A DNA stretch of 44,659 nt. It comes from an uncultured Bacteroidota bacterium (GTDB lineage Bacteria; Bacteroidota; Bacteroidia; AKYH767-A; 2013-40CM-41-45). The DNA lies in the NCBI GenBank assembly GCA_937871435.1, contig CALMQM010000105.1, forward strand, positions 1 through 44,659, written 5' to 3'. Shown here piece after piece: positions 1 to 8,045 of the stretch (within the stretch, counting starts at the first letter, position 1; every line of letters starts with the position of its first letter). The position numbers and the translations under genes are program-made. Below the pieces are notes generated by a model. It saw nothing but the letters and a program-made list of their open reading frames with translations. It was not told where the DNA came from and ran no database searches.

Positions 1-599
1 TGTAGGCGCGGCCCGCCAGGTTGAAGCGGTTCACGAAGTTGCCGCTCACCAGTGCGGCGAGATCGGCACTGACCTGCTGCATGCTCAGGCCGAGGGCGGC
101 GACCTTGTCGTGGTCCAGCACCAGTTCAACTTCCGGTTGATCCACTTTGGTGTCGATGATCGGCGGGAACGCGAACATGCCATTGGTGGCCGCTTTCATC
201 TGGAGTTGCTGGGCGAACTGCAAGATCTGCTCCGGCTCGGCCGTTGAACAGATCAGCAGTTCCACGGGGAAATCGCCACCACCGGGCAACGCCGGGGGAA
301 CCACCATCATCGTGCGGATGCCCGGGATGCTGTTCACGCGCGACTGCACATCGGGAACGATGGAAAACACCTTGCGCTGCCGTTGCCCCCAAGGTTTGAG
401 CACCAGCCCGCTGATGCCCTGGTCGGGAAAGGTGATTTGAAACGTCCGATCCGCCTCGGGCGTCTTCATGAATTCCCGGTTCACGGCATCGGTGTAAAAC
501 GTGGTCTGATCAATCGTCGCATCCGCCGCCGCCTCCACGATGCCCAGCGAGAACCCCTGATCCTCCGTCGGCGCGAGTTCCTTGGGCGCCATCATGAGC
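1..599 (-). CDS. RND efflux permease fragment (both ends missing)
   Basis: Translating the minus strand from about 599 to the window edge gives roughly 200 residues with no stop. The stretch ELAPTEDQG is the signature that precedes the second periplasmic (porter) domain of AcrB/MexB-type permeases. It is followed by features typical of that domain, such as VVPPALPGGG and a VDQPEVEL-like strand. The family is a trimeric inner-membrane, proton-driven exporter of about 1,040 residues, so this covers roughly residues 560-760. The N-terminal half is absent: upstream of LMMAPKEL the frame turns into non-RND sequence. Base composition is much more GC-rich than the rest of the window, and the neighbouring 600-749 segment is also foreign. 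I read it as sequence from another bacterium, probably joined during assembly. The family call is secure; the substrate is unknown. Confidence 0.8.
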
Positions 600-674
600 C
601 GACACCCTGGAGGGCGGCGATGCGCTCCTTGGCTTCGCCCTGCCAATCAGCGAGTTGTTCGACACGGAGTAGAG

Positions 675-749
675 GTGCGTGTGGACTACGAAATCGTCAT
701 TGGACTAGAGTGCCACGTCCAACTGCTGACAAACTCCAAAATGTTCTGT
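675..749 (+). pseudogene. gatB: gatB 5' fragment (Asp/Glu-tRNA amidotransferase subunit B)
   Basis: From a GTG at 675 (or 681) the frame reads VDYEIVIGLECHVQLLTNSK and then MFC, the N-terminus of GatB. GatB is the subunit of GatCAB that activates and amidates misacylated Glu-tRNA(Gln) or Asp-tRNA(Asn). Only about 25 codons are GatB-like; after TGT at 747-749 similarity stops and the FAS1 fragment continues in another frame. A complete GatB has about 480 residues. The GC-rich composition matches the RND fragment on its left rather than the Bacteroidota sequence on its right. I infer an assembly-created truncation, not a biological pseudogene. Confidence 0.75.
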
Positions 750-940
750 ATAACCATGTACTCGTGGGTGTTTTCAAAGCGGAAAGTTTCCAGGATGGAC
801 AGACAATAACCATGTTTGGTGGAAACAAAGAAAAGATTCAGATAAAAGATGGAAAAGTATATATCGGTAACGCCGCAATTGTAGCTTCAGTGCCGGCTTC
901 CAACGGAATTGTTCATGTTGTTGATGCTGTATTGCAATAA
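728..940 (+). CDS. Fasciclin (FAS1) domain protein, C-terminal fragment
   Basis: From GAC at 728 the frame reads DKLQNVLYNHV, then FQDGQTI, then ASNGIVHVVDAVLQ and a stop. These are the second half of a FAS1 domain: the H1/H2 blocks and the closing strand that normally ends DAVLLP. FAS1 domains are small extracellular or lipoprotein adhesion modules, common in Bacteroidota. The N-terminal part, including any signal peptide, is missing because the sequence to the left belongs to other genes. Composition from about 735 on resembles the rest of the window, so this is where the Bacteroidota contig truly starts. An intrinsic terminator follows at 971. Confidence 0.75.
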   Translation, partial: DKLQNVLYNHVLVGVFKAESFQDGQTITMFGGNKEKIQIKDGKVYIGNAAIVASVPASNGIVHVVDAVLQ

Positions 941-970
941 TGTTGTTTTAATTATAGGTTGATGTGAATG

Positions 971-1004
971 AAGGTTCCTGCCCGATGCAGGAACCTTTTC
1001 TTTT
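971..1004 (+). terminator. Intrinsic terminator after the FAS1 gene
   Basis: A perfect 11-bp inverted repeat (AAGGTTCCTGC / GCAGGAACCTT, loop CCGAT) is followed on the plus strand by TTTCTTTT. It lies 30 bases after the FAS1 stop. The minus-strand side lacks a T tract, so it probably does not terminate the convergent lipoprotein gene. Confidence 0.85.
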
Positions 1005-1013
1005 GTGTACACT

Positions 1014-1703
1014 TTAATAGCCTATCACTTTTACATTGAAATCGGCTGCTTCACCGGATAAGGCACCAACAGAACTTCTTGAAAGTTCTACATGATAAGA
1101 ACCTCCTCGAATCAATATTCCTTCCCATGATTTTACTTCTCTTGTTGTGATCTCATGGTCTTGTTCATAAAACCGAAAACTGATTCCAGATTCTGCCGTT
1201 ACCAATTCAATTTTCACTGCTTTTGCAGGAGGCAAATTAAATTTGTATTCCTTCCTGATACCAGGAGCCAATGTTCCCATAAATCCTGACAGAACGGTGC
1301 CTTCATTGTTCCTTCCGAAAGGAACTTTTCTGTAAACACTTTTACCGGAAGAATCTGAAAGTACCATGCGGTCCGCCTGAATCGAATCTATCCGGTAAAT
1401 AATTTGCTTACCCTGAGTTTTATTTAACTCAAAAGAAAGTAGTAGTGAATCGCTTTGTCTCAATTCCCATGTGCCATTTTCTTCACTGGCTACTTTCTGA
1501 ACCGTGCCGTCATTGCCAAGATAATATCCTGAATTGTTGAGACTGTCATGAGTATCCAAGCTCCATAAGCCCCCAAGAAATTGCAAGGGACTTTTTTGGG
1601 GTTCATTGGAAACAACATTCACTTTCATTTCAGCATTTTTATTTCCTGAAGTACAGGAAAGGAGGGAAACAACTGTAAGAATCGATATCAGTAAGAATCG
1701 CAT
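1014..1703 (-). CDS. Lipoprotein with lipocalin-like domain
   Basis: The 229-residue protein begins at the ATG at 1703, chosen over an in-frame upstream start inside tsaD because it opens a lipoprotein signal peptide: MRFLLISIL, a hydrophobic stretch, then the lipobox LLSC with the lipidated Cys at about residue 17. The mature part contains LGGLWSL, then NDGTV, a tryptophan-containing strand (GTWEL) and alternating beta strands, which resembles lipocalin-like or NlpE-N-like domains of Bacteroidota lipoproteins. A C-terminal segment has a second beta-rich region. It lies 35 bases after tsaD on the same strand and is probably cotranscribed with it. No ligand can be inferred. The lipoprotein call is secure; the lipocalin fold is moderately so. 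Confidence 0.75.
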   Translation of the reverse strand: MRFLLISILTVVSLLSCTSGNKNAEMKVNVVSNEPQKSPLQFLGGLWSLDTHDSLNNSGYYLGNDGTVQKVASEENGTWELRQSDSLLLSFELNKTQGKQIIYRIDSIQADRMVLSDSSGKSVYRKVPFGRNNEGTVLSGFMGTLAPGIRKEYKFNLPPAKAVKIELVTAESGISFRFYEQDHEITTREVKSWEGILIRGGSYHVELSRSSVGALSGEAADFNVKVIGY

Positions 1704-1738
1704 AGAGTATTTTAAAATATCGGGGTGTTGAATGGAAA

Positions 1739-2770
1739 TTAAAATGGCATTCGCGCCAACGGTGCAATATCTTGATTGGAAAATTCTTTCTTCAGATATT
1801 TGTGATACCCGCTCATTGCTATCATGGCTGCATTGTCTGTGCAATAGCTGAAAGGAGGAATAAACACTTTCCAATTCCTCTCTTGTTGTTGTTCCACTAA
1901 GGCATTTCTCAAGCCACTATTGGCGCTTACCCCACCAGCAATAGCGATCTGTTGAATACCTGTTTCTTGTGATGCTTTGCGTAATTTTTCCAATAGTATC
2001 TGAATGATTGTATGCTGAATTCCTGCTGCCAGATCAGCTTTATTGTTTTCGATGAAATCAGGTTGAATTTTTTCCTGGTCACGGATGAAATAGAGAATAG
2101 CTGTTTTCAATCCGCTAAAACTAAAATTTAATCCGGGTACCTGAGGATGCGGAAAGGAAAACCGCTTTGGATTGCCTGTCTGTGCTAGTTTGTCAATCAT
2201 TGGACCGCCGGGATAAGGTAGACCCATAATTTTTGCAGCCTTATCAAATGCTTCACCGGCTGCATCGTCCATAGTTTCACCCAGAATTTCCATGTCCAGA
2301 AAATCATTCACCTTAATAATTTGAGTATGACCACCGGAAACTGTCAAACATAAAAAAGGAAATGAAGGTGTTTCCTTTCTTTCACGTGGAGATTGAATAA
2401 AATGAGCCAACACATGTCCTTGCATGTGGTTCACATCAATCAATGGAATGTTCTGTCCCAATGCAAATGCCTTTGCAAATGACACCCCAACCAACAAAGC
2501 TCCCATCAAACCGGGACCACGGGTAAAAGCAACTGCATGAACTTGGTTTTTGGTTATATTTGCCTGTCGGAGAGCTTCTTCAACAACCGGAATGATCTTT
2601 TGCTGATGTGCGCGTGAAGCCAGTTCAGGTACCACGCCGCCAAAATACTTATGAATAAGTGTTTGATTAGCAATAATATTACTCAGTTCAACGTCGTTCA
2701 TTAACACCGCCGCTGAAGTTTCATCGCAAGATGATTCAATTCCCAGGATATAAACCGGACTTGTATTCAC
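1739..2770 (-). CDS. tsaD: tRNA N6-adenosine threonylcarbamoyltransferase TsaD
   Basis: TsaD transfers the threonylcarbamoyl group from threonylcarbamoyl-AMP to A37 of tRNAs that read ANN codons, working in the cytoplasm with TsaB and TsaE. The 343-residue protein has the full family length. It opens with ILGIESSCDETSAAV, the ASKHA-type phosphate loop, and has the metal-binding pair in HMQGH (about H115 and H119), GLMGALLVG, SGGHT, and a late GGVSAN nucleotide-binding motif. The start is a GTG; no ATG lies upstream before a stop. It is divergent from the TamB-type gene with almost no intergenic space, and is followed by the lipoprotein gene. Confidence 0.97.
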   Translation of the reverse strand: MNTSPVYILGIESSCDETSAAVLMNDVELSNIIANQTLIHKYFGGVVPELASRAHQQKIIPVVEEALRQANITKNQVHAVAFTRGPGLMGALLVGVSFAKAFALGQNIPLIDVNHMQGHVLAHFIQSPRERKETPSFPFLCLTVSGGHTQIIKVNDFLDMEILGETMDDAAGEAFDKAAKIMGLPYPGGPMIDKLAQTGNPKRFSFPHPQVPGLNFSFSGLKTAILYFIRDQEKIQPDFIENNKADLAAGIQHTIIQILLEKLRKASQETGIQQIAIAGGVSANSGLRNALVEQQQERNWKVFIPPFSYCTDNAAMIAMSGYHKYLKKEFSNQDIAPLARMPF

Positions 2771-2815
2771 GGTATGAATATTGCAAATTAGAGAACCTTT
2801 TCAATCGCCAAAAAT

Positions 2816-5800
2816 ATCAAAAAAGCAGCTCGCATTCTATTATGGATTGTTGGAATAATTCTCTTATTCCTTGGTGGGCTGTTCCTTGCTCTGCAGTTTG
2901 ATTCATCCCAAACCTGGCTTGCCAATCGGTTGGCTTCCTATCTTTCTTCTCAGATGAATACCCGGATTACAATTGACCGGGTAAGCGTGCAATTTATTCA
3001 AAGTGTTAACCTCGAAGGTGTGTTCATTGCAGATCAACATAATGATACTTTGATTTATGCCAAACGCATTGGTGTTTCTTTGAAAGATCTGAGTACGGAG
3101 AAAAAAATTCTGGCAGTAGATAAGCTGACTCTAGACAATACTTACTTCCGTCTGGTTCATTACAAAGGAGAACCCCATGACAATCTTTATTTCCTACTCG
3201 ATTATTTCTCACCCGGAGCACCTTCTGTAAGCGATACATCCGCTGCTCCCTGGAAACTGAGTGTTTCGAACCTTGTCTTAAAAGATGTTCGCTTTACCAA
3301 CGTGGATCAGAATGACACACTTTCTCCTGTTGGTGTTGAATTTTCAAATTTAGCATTAACACAGATCAACGGACAACTAAATAAAATATCCATTGTAAAT
3401 GATTCAATTTTTGCCAACATAAATAAACTTCGATTCAAAGACCACAGTGGTTTTGAAGTCAGCGAATTCTCGGGAAATGCAAAAGTTTCTTCTGATCAGA
3501 TTCGCGTAGAGGATTTAGTGATACAATCTCCTCACACCAACATACAGGGACAAGTGACCTTTGATTATGACAGCTTTCCCTGCTTCGATGAATTCACCAG
3601 TCAGATTCATTGGAAATCAAATTTTGTGAATTCAAAAGTATCCTTTTCCGATATCGCCTATTTTGCTCACGATCTCTGGGGCATGGATGATTCACTAACT
3701 ATCGATGGAAATTTCAAGGGGACTGTAAACAGATTCAAGGGAAAAAATGTCATACTGAGCTGGGGAAATTCTTCTCATTTTAAAGGAAATGTTTCCATGA
3801 GCGGTTTGCCATACATTGAAGATACGTACATGGATATCCAGGCAGAAGATATCCGAACCAATCAACAGGATATTGCTTCCATTCCTTTGCCGCCTTTCAA
3901 TGAATCTCATCATGTAGAAGTTCCTGAAAACCTTGCTTCTTTGGGAGAAGTGGTATTTCAGGGAAAGTTTACCGGCTTCTTCAGCGATTTTGTTGCATAT
4001 GGAAATATCAATACAGCTCTTGGCTACATCAATTCTGATATTAACCTGAAATACGATCCAAAATCAAAAGTTTCAGTGTATAGTGGTCATCTTGCTGCCC
4101 ACGAATTTGATGTCGGAACCATTGCACTGATCAAGGATATGGGGAGAATTACATTCAATGCGGATATCAAAGGGAAAGGTTTACGTCTCAAAGATGTCGA
4201 TGCAACAATGGCGGGTACAGTTGAATCTATTGAATACAGAAATTACAATTATCACAACATAAAAGTTGACGGGGAAATTGCTAAAAAATTATTCAACGGA
4301 TCTGTAAAAGTAAATGATCCGAATGTCGATATGAGTTTCACCGGAGCAATTGATTTCAGAGGAGCATTGCCTATATTCAATTTCAATGCGGATATTCAAA
4401 GAGCGGAATTGGATACATTACATCTGGTTGATATTCCCGGCAATAATGTTTTGCAAACTAATATTTCATCCCATTTCAAGGGTAACAAACTGGATAATCT
4501 GGAAGGATTGCTGGAAATTAAGAATACTTTATTGCAAGTAGACCGAAAGATGTACAGAGTGGGAAATGTGTATCTGAATGCCGAAAAATTGCAGAATGGA
4601 GATAAACGCATAGAACTTAAATCCGACTTTCTGGATGCTCAGGTTTCAGGAAAATACCAATTGGCTACACTCGGAGATGCATTCAAACAAATTCTGCCAC
4701 GTTATCTGCCTTCTGTAATTCTTCCGCTTAAGAAAGGACCGGATAATCAGGATTTCATTTTTTCTCTGAATTTGAAAAACACATCCATCATCACAGAGAA
4801 TTTTCTCCCATCATGGACAATTGATCCACTCACAAAATTGAATGGAAGTCTGAATACAATGAATGGTACATTCAACTTAAAATTCAGCAGTCCCGAAATT
4901 CGTTACGGAACCTTTCATTTCCTTGAAAATACGCTTACACTTAATGCAGATGCTCAAACCTTGCTGCTGGATGTAAATGCAGAAAAACTGAATTTGAAAG
5001 ACAGCAGTACTATTCAGGGATTGAATCTTACTTCCGTCACAAAAAACAACCACATTGGCTATATATTAAGACTTGCTGATTCGGATACTTTACCTACACG
5101 CGGACGTTTCCGCGGCTCCTTTGATTTTTTCTCAGCCAGTCGTTTCAATATGCATTTTGATTCTTCCTTGATTGTAATTCAAAATGCTCCCTGGAATCTC
5201 GATGCTCAAAATAAAATTTCCTTTGACAGTTCCACCATCACAGTACATCAACTTAATTTCAGTAAAGGAGAGGAAGCAATTAAAATTGAAGGTGTGATCG
5301 GAGATTCAAGTACACATAATCTTGCTGTGGAATTCTCGCAGTTTCATTTGGACAACTTCAACTTCTTTCTTCAACAAAACGTTGTTTCACTTGGAGGCAT
5401 TATAGACGGAAATGCTAACCTCAGCAATATTAAAAGAAATGCACAGATGGAAACAGATTTGCATATTACAAATCTGAGTGTGAATCATGATACATTAGGT
5501 CTGGCATCAATTATTTCAAGATATAATTCAGAACAAAAAATTGTAGTAGCTAATATTGGTGTTACCAGAGGTTCTGCGAAGGTGATTGACATTCGTGGAA
5601 ATTACTACGCTGCCAGAGATGAAAACAATCTGGATTTTACTGTGAAACTGAATAGTTTTTATTTGCACACCATTGAACGCTATCTCACAGGAGTTATGTC
5701 TGAATTAACCGGAAAGGTCTCCACAGATCTCAGCCTTACCGGTACTCTTTCAAAACCTGTATTTGACGGAACAGTAGATTTTTCGAGAGCAAGTTGTGTT

Positions 5801-7252
5801 GTGGATTATCTCAATACACGCTACAGTTTTACCAGCCAGGTAAAGGTGAATAAAAACGTATTTATTCTCGATGGTTTAAAGATCGTCGACAGTTACAATA
5901 ACGAAGCTGAAGCAAGCGGAAAAATTACTCACGATTATTTTTCAAGATTTTTGTTTGATGTTGTAGTCAGGCCAAGAAAGCTGCAAATGCTCAATACAAA
6001 TGCAGCGCAAAATTCATTGTATTATGGTACTGCGTTTGTTTCTGGATACGCGCATTTCTTTGGTGGTATAGAAAACATGAATATGGATATCAATCTGAGT
6101 CCTGAAAAAGGAACTGTTTTGAATATTCCATTGAACAGTACAAGCGATGTCAGCCAGAGTGATTTTATCACATTTATTGATAAATCAAAAAAATCTGACG
6201 ATGAAAATCCGGAAGTGCATCGCCTGGTAAATCTATCCGGCGTGAAGTTAAACATGAACCTTGACATGAATCCTTCTGCTGTCATCAACATTATTTTTGA
6301 TGAAAAAATCGGAGACGTAATCAGCGGTTCCGGATCCGGCAGTATTCGAATGGATATCAACACAGCCGGTGATTTCAATATGTATGGTACTTACAGTATT
6401 GAAAAGGGAGAGTACCTCTTCACACTTCAAAACCTGATCAATAAGAAGTTCATTGTAGACCCGGGAAGCAGAATTACATGGGCCGGAAATCCTTACGATG
6501 CGACAGTTGATTTGTCTGCAATCTACGTCGTGTATACCTCTTCACTTTATAAAATCATCCCTGACAGCACTTACAAGCGGAGAATTCCGGTTGATACTCG
6601 TTTGTTACTCACAAATAAATTGATGAACCCTACGATTAATTATGAAATCAATGTAAGGGGAGTGGATGCAACAGAGCAAACCTACATCCGGAGTATTTTG
6701 AATTCTGAACAGGAAATCAGCAAACAAATGTTTGGTCTCCTGGTGTTCAACCAGTTTATTCCAACTTCCGGTACAGGAGGAGGAGCAGCGTTTGATGCAG
6801 GATCAGGAGCCGGAGCCAGCGCGAGTGAATTGCTGAGTAATCAGGTGAGTAATTGGTTATCACAGGTGAGTAAGGATGTCAATATTGGATTTAATTATCG
6901 GGCAAAAGATACCTACAGCAAGGAAGAAATCCAGCTGATGTTTTCCAAATCATTGTTCAACGACCGTCTGACTGTAGAAGGAAATATCGGGTATACGAAT
7001 ACCGCTCCCACTCAAAACAACAGCAATGTGGTTGGTGATTTTTATGCTGAGTATAAAGTTAATGAAGACGGAAGATTTCGGCTTAAAGGCTTTAATCGTT
7101 CCAATAACGACAATCTGATTAATTATACTTCTCCCTATACACAGGGCTTCGGTGTCTTTTATCGTCAGGAATTCAATTCACTAAAAGATTTGCTGATTCG
7201 TTTGCACCTCATGAAAAACCCGGAAATTAAAACACCAGAAGAAAATCCCTGA
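2816..7252 (+). CDS. tamB: TamB-type translocation/assembly module protein (DUF490)
   Basis: This is a very large envelope protein of about 1,480 residues. TamB-family proteins are inner-membrane-anchored, periplasm-spanning beta-taco proteins implicated in outer-membrane protein insertion and lipid transport. A single hydrophobic helix (LLWIVGIILLFLGGLFLA) is followed by over 1,000 residues of short repeating beta strands and a C-terminal TamB/DUF490 domain (about residues 1050-1440), with a Gly/Ala-rich linker (GGGAAFDAGSGAGASASE) near residue 1310. The start is uncertain. The first ordinary initiator in the open frame is TTG at 2930, which would cut off the membrane anchor. I placed the start at ATC 2816 because it gives a typical IKKAARILL opening. 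An in-frame ATG at 2774 is blocked by TAG at 2789. It is divergent from tsaD. Confidence 0.88.
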   Translation: MKKAARILLWIVGIILLFLGGLFLALQFDSSQTWLANRLASYLSSQMNTRITIDRVSVQFIQSVNLEGVFIADQHNDTLIYAKRIGVSLKDLSTEKKILAVDKLTLDNTYFRLVHYKGEPHDNLYFLLDYFSPGAPSVSDTSAAPWKLSVSNLVLKDVRFTNVDQNDTLSPVGVEFSNLALTQINGQLNKISIVNDSIFANINKLRFKDHSGFEVSEFSGNAKVSSDQIRVEDLVIQSPHTNIQGQVTFDYDSFPCFDEFTSQIHWKSNFVNSKVSFSDIAYFAHDLWGMDDSLTIDGNFKGTVNRFKGKNVILSWGNSSHFKGNVSMSGLPYIEDTYMDIQAEDIRTNQQDIASIPLPPFNESHHVEVPENLASLGEVVFQGKFTGFFSDFVAYGNINTALGYINSDINLKYDPKSKVSVYSGHLAAHEFDVGTIALIKDMGRITFNADIKGKGLRLKDVDATMAGTVESIEYRNYNYHNIKVDGEIAKKLFNGSVKVNDPNVDMSFTGAIDFRGALPIFNFNADIQRAELDTLHLVDIPGNNVLQTNISSHFKGNKLDNLEGLLEIKNTLLQVDRKMYRVGNVYLNAEKLQNGDKRIELKSDFLDAQVSGKYQLATLGDAFKQILPRYLPSVILPLKKGPDNQDFIFSLNLKNTSIITENFLPSWTIDPLTKLNGSLNTMNGTFNLKFSSPEIRYGTFHFLENTLTLNADAQTLLLDVNAEKLNLKDSSTIQGLNLTSVTKNNHIGYILRLADSDTLPTRGRFRGSFDFFSASRFNMHFDSSLIVIQNAPWNLDAQNKISFDSSTITVHQLNFSKGEEAIKIEGVIGDSSTHNLAVEFSQFHLDNFNFFLQQNVVSLGGIIDGNANLSNIKRNAQMETDLHITNLSVNHDTLGLASIISRYNSEQKIVVANIGVTRGSAKVIDIRGNYYAARDENNLDFTVKLNSFYLHTIERYLTGVMSELTGKVSTDLSLTGTLSKPVFDGTVDFSRASCVVDYLNTRYSFTSQVKVNKNVFILDGLKIVDSYNNEAEASGKITHDYFSRFLFDVVVRPRKLQMLNTNAAQNSLYYGTAFVSGYAHFFGGIENMNMDINLSPEKGTVLNIPLNSTSDVSQSDFITFIDKSKKSDDENPEVHRLVNLSGVKLNMNLDMNPSAVINIIFDEKIGDVISGSGSGSIRMDINTAGDFNMYGTYSIEKGEYLFTLQNLINKKFIVDPGSRITWAGNPYDATVDLSAIYVVYTSSLYKIIPDSTYKRRIPVDTRLLLTNKLMNPTINYEINVRGVDATEQTYIRSILNSEQEISKQMFGLLVFNQFIPTSGTGGGAAFDAGSGAGASASELLSNQVSNWLSQVSKDVNIGFNYRAKDTYSKEEIQLMFSKSLFNDRLTVEGNIGYTNTAPTQNNSNVVGDFYAEYKVNEDGRFRLKGFNRSNNDNLINYTSPYTQGFGVFYRQEFNSLKDLLIRLHLMKNPEIKTPEENP

Positions 7253-7362
7253 ATGATTGATTCACCTTATCTGACCGATATTGTGGAAACAATCTTGTGC
7301 TGTTTTTGTTCTCATCACATTTACCGGTAAAAGAATTTACTCATCATTTGTGATAAAAATCA

Positions 7363-7388
7363 AAACCGCGCCTTACGGGGCGCGGTTT
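7363..7388 (-). terminator. Strong hairpin with TTACGG loop; possible minus-strand terminator
   Basis: A perfect 10-bp stem (AAACCGCGCC / GGCGCGGTTT) encloses the hexaloop TTACGG. It lies 110 bases after the TamB stop. On the plus strand it has no T tract after it; on the minus strand it is followed by TGATTTTTATC, so if it is a terminator it acts on a minus-strand transcript. The loop is identical to those of two further hairpins at 7705-7764, which suggests the three are related elements rather than independent terminators. Confidence 0.6.
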
Positions 7389-7699
7389 GTGTAGATGTTA
7401 ACCGTGTTGGTTTTCATCGGTGTTTAACCATCGTGTACAGTTTTGAGGTTTTTTGTTTGTGTTTACATAACAATGATAGTAATGGCAGATTCCTCTGTGT
7501 TTTCAATTTTTTATTTTTCTTACACTAAAAGTGTATGCATTGGTTTTCAAGAAATTGTTTTTAAAATTTTCTTTGTTCATGGAAATAATCATTCCACTTA
7601 ATAGTTTTTGAATTCAAATTAGATTTCATCAGACTCATCAAAATCTAAAAGCAGACAATAAAATTGATAAGGTTTTTTCTGGAAAATAAAAACGAATGG
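7389..7699. other. Gene-free AT-rich stretch
   Basis: No convincing reading frame lies here on either strand. The sequence is AT-rich with several poly-T runs and two inverted TTAACC/TTTAACC-like words near 7398-7428. I see no recognisable RNA family, insertion sequence end or tRNA. It separates the isolated hairpin at 7363-7388 from the hairpin cluster at 7700-7797. Confidence 0.4.
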
Positions 7700-7797
7700 A
7701 AAAACAAACGCCGCGAAGCCTTACGGGGCTTGAGCGGCGTTTGAAGTCAACCTTACGGGGTTGAGAGTTAAACCTTACGCTTGTTTAGGGAGGTTTA
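7700..7797 (-). ncRNA. Candidate small structured RNA of three hairpins
   Basis: Read on the minus strand, this ~98-base segment folds into three consecutive hairpins. The first is a 7-bp stem (pairing 7791-7797 with 7769-7775). The second is a 6-bp stem TCAACC/GGTTGA with hexaloop at 7753-7758. The third is a two-part stem of 10 bp (7705-7714 with 7734-7743) plus 5 bp (7716-7720 with 7727-7731) around a hexaloop at 7721-7726. The last hairpin is followed by five T's (7700-7704), as an intrinsic terminator would be. A TATAATTG element just upstream (7803-7810) would place a transcript start close to 7797. The word CCTTACG (plus strand) recurs in all three hairpins. No coding frame spans it. 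I do not recognise the RNA family; a cluster of palindromic DNA repeats is the alternative. Confidence 0.5.
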
Positions 7798-7802
7798 TGG
7801 AT

Positions 7803-7810
7803 CAATTATA
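7803..7810 (-). promoter_or_regulatory. Possible -7/-10 element for the small RNA
   Basis: The minus strand reads TATAATTG. It differs from the Bacteroidota -7 consensus TAnnTTTG at one position and also contains the general TATAAT. It lies six bases upstream of the base of the first hairpin. I see no clear TTG at the -33 position, so support is partial. Confidence 0.35.
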
Positions 7811-7848
7811 CAGCGCATTTTGAGCAGTGTGCAGGCATAAAAACATGC

Positions 7849-7871
7849 TTTCTTACTTCTGTAAGAAATTT
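7849..7871. repeat. Short inverted repeat
   Basis: TTCTTAC and GTAAGAA flank the four-base loop TTCT, with AAATTT continuing on the right. It lies between the candidate small RNA and ribBA. It could be a weak hairpin in the leader of either transcript; no T tract makes it a clear terminator. Confidence 0.3.
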
Positions 7872-8045
7872 CTTCTAATGTATTTTTCCATTTGATTATT
7901 CGCTTTCAGGCTTGAATTCGTGATTTATCTCATCCTCATTCATATGAATCGCTGAATTTCCGACTCTTTCATCAGTCATATTCTCAGGAAAAAGGAGCAT
8001 TCCACATATCTTTTGTAAATTTACGCTCAATTTAGACAGCGGTTT

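Noticed and set aside
383..940. A continuous plus-strand frame of 185 codons ending in the FAS1 domain
   Set aside because: Its first ~115 codons are the antisense of the RND permease fragment and an out-of-frame reading of gatB. The frame is open only because of the chimeric join.
1704..1874. N-terminal extension of the lipoprotein into tsaD
   Set aside because: It overlaps tsaD coding sequence and would bury the lipoprotein signal peptide in the middle of the protein.
7705..7743. Hairpin considered as an integron attC site
   Set aside because: It lacks the paired RYYYAAC / GTTRRRY core sites and there is no gene cassette or integrase nearby.
7872..8045. FMN riboswitch ahead of ribBA
   Set aside because: I could not find the conserved FMN-aptamer core sequences; the leader is AT-rich without the expected junction.
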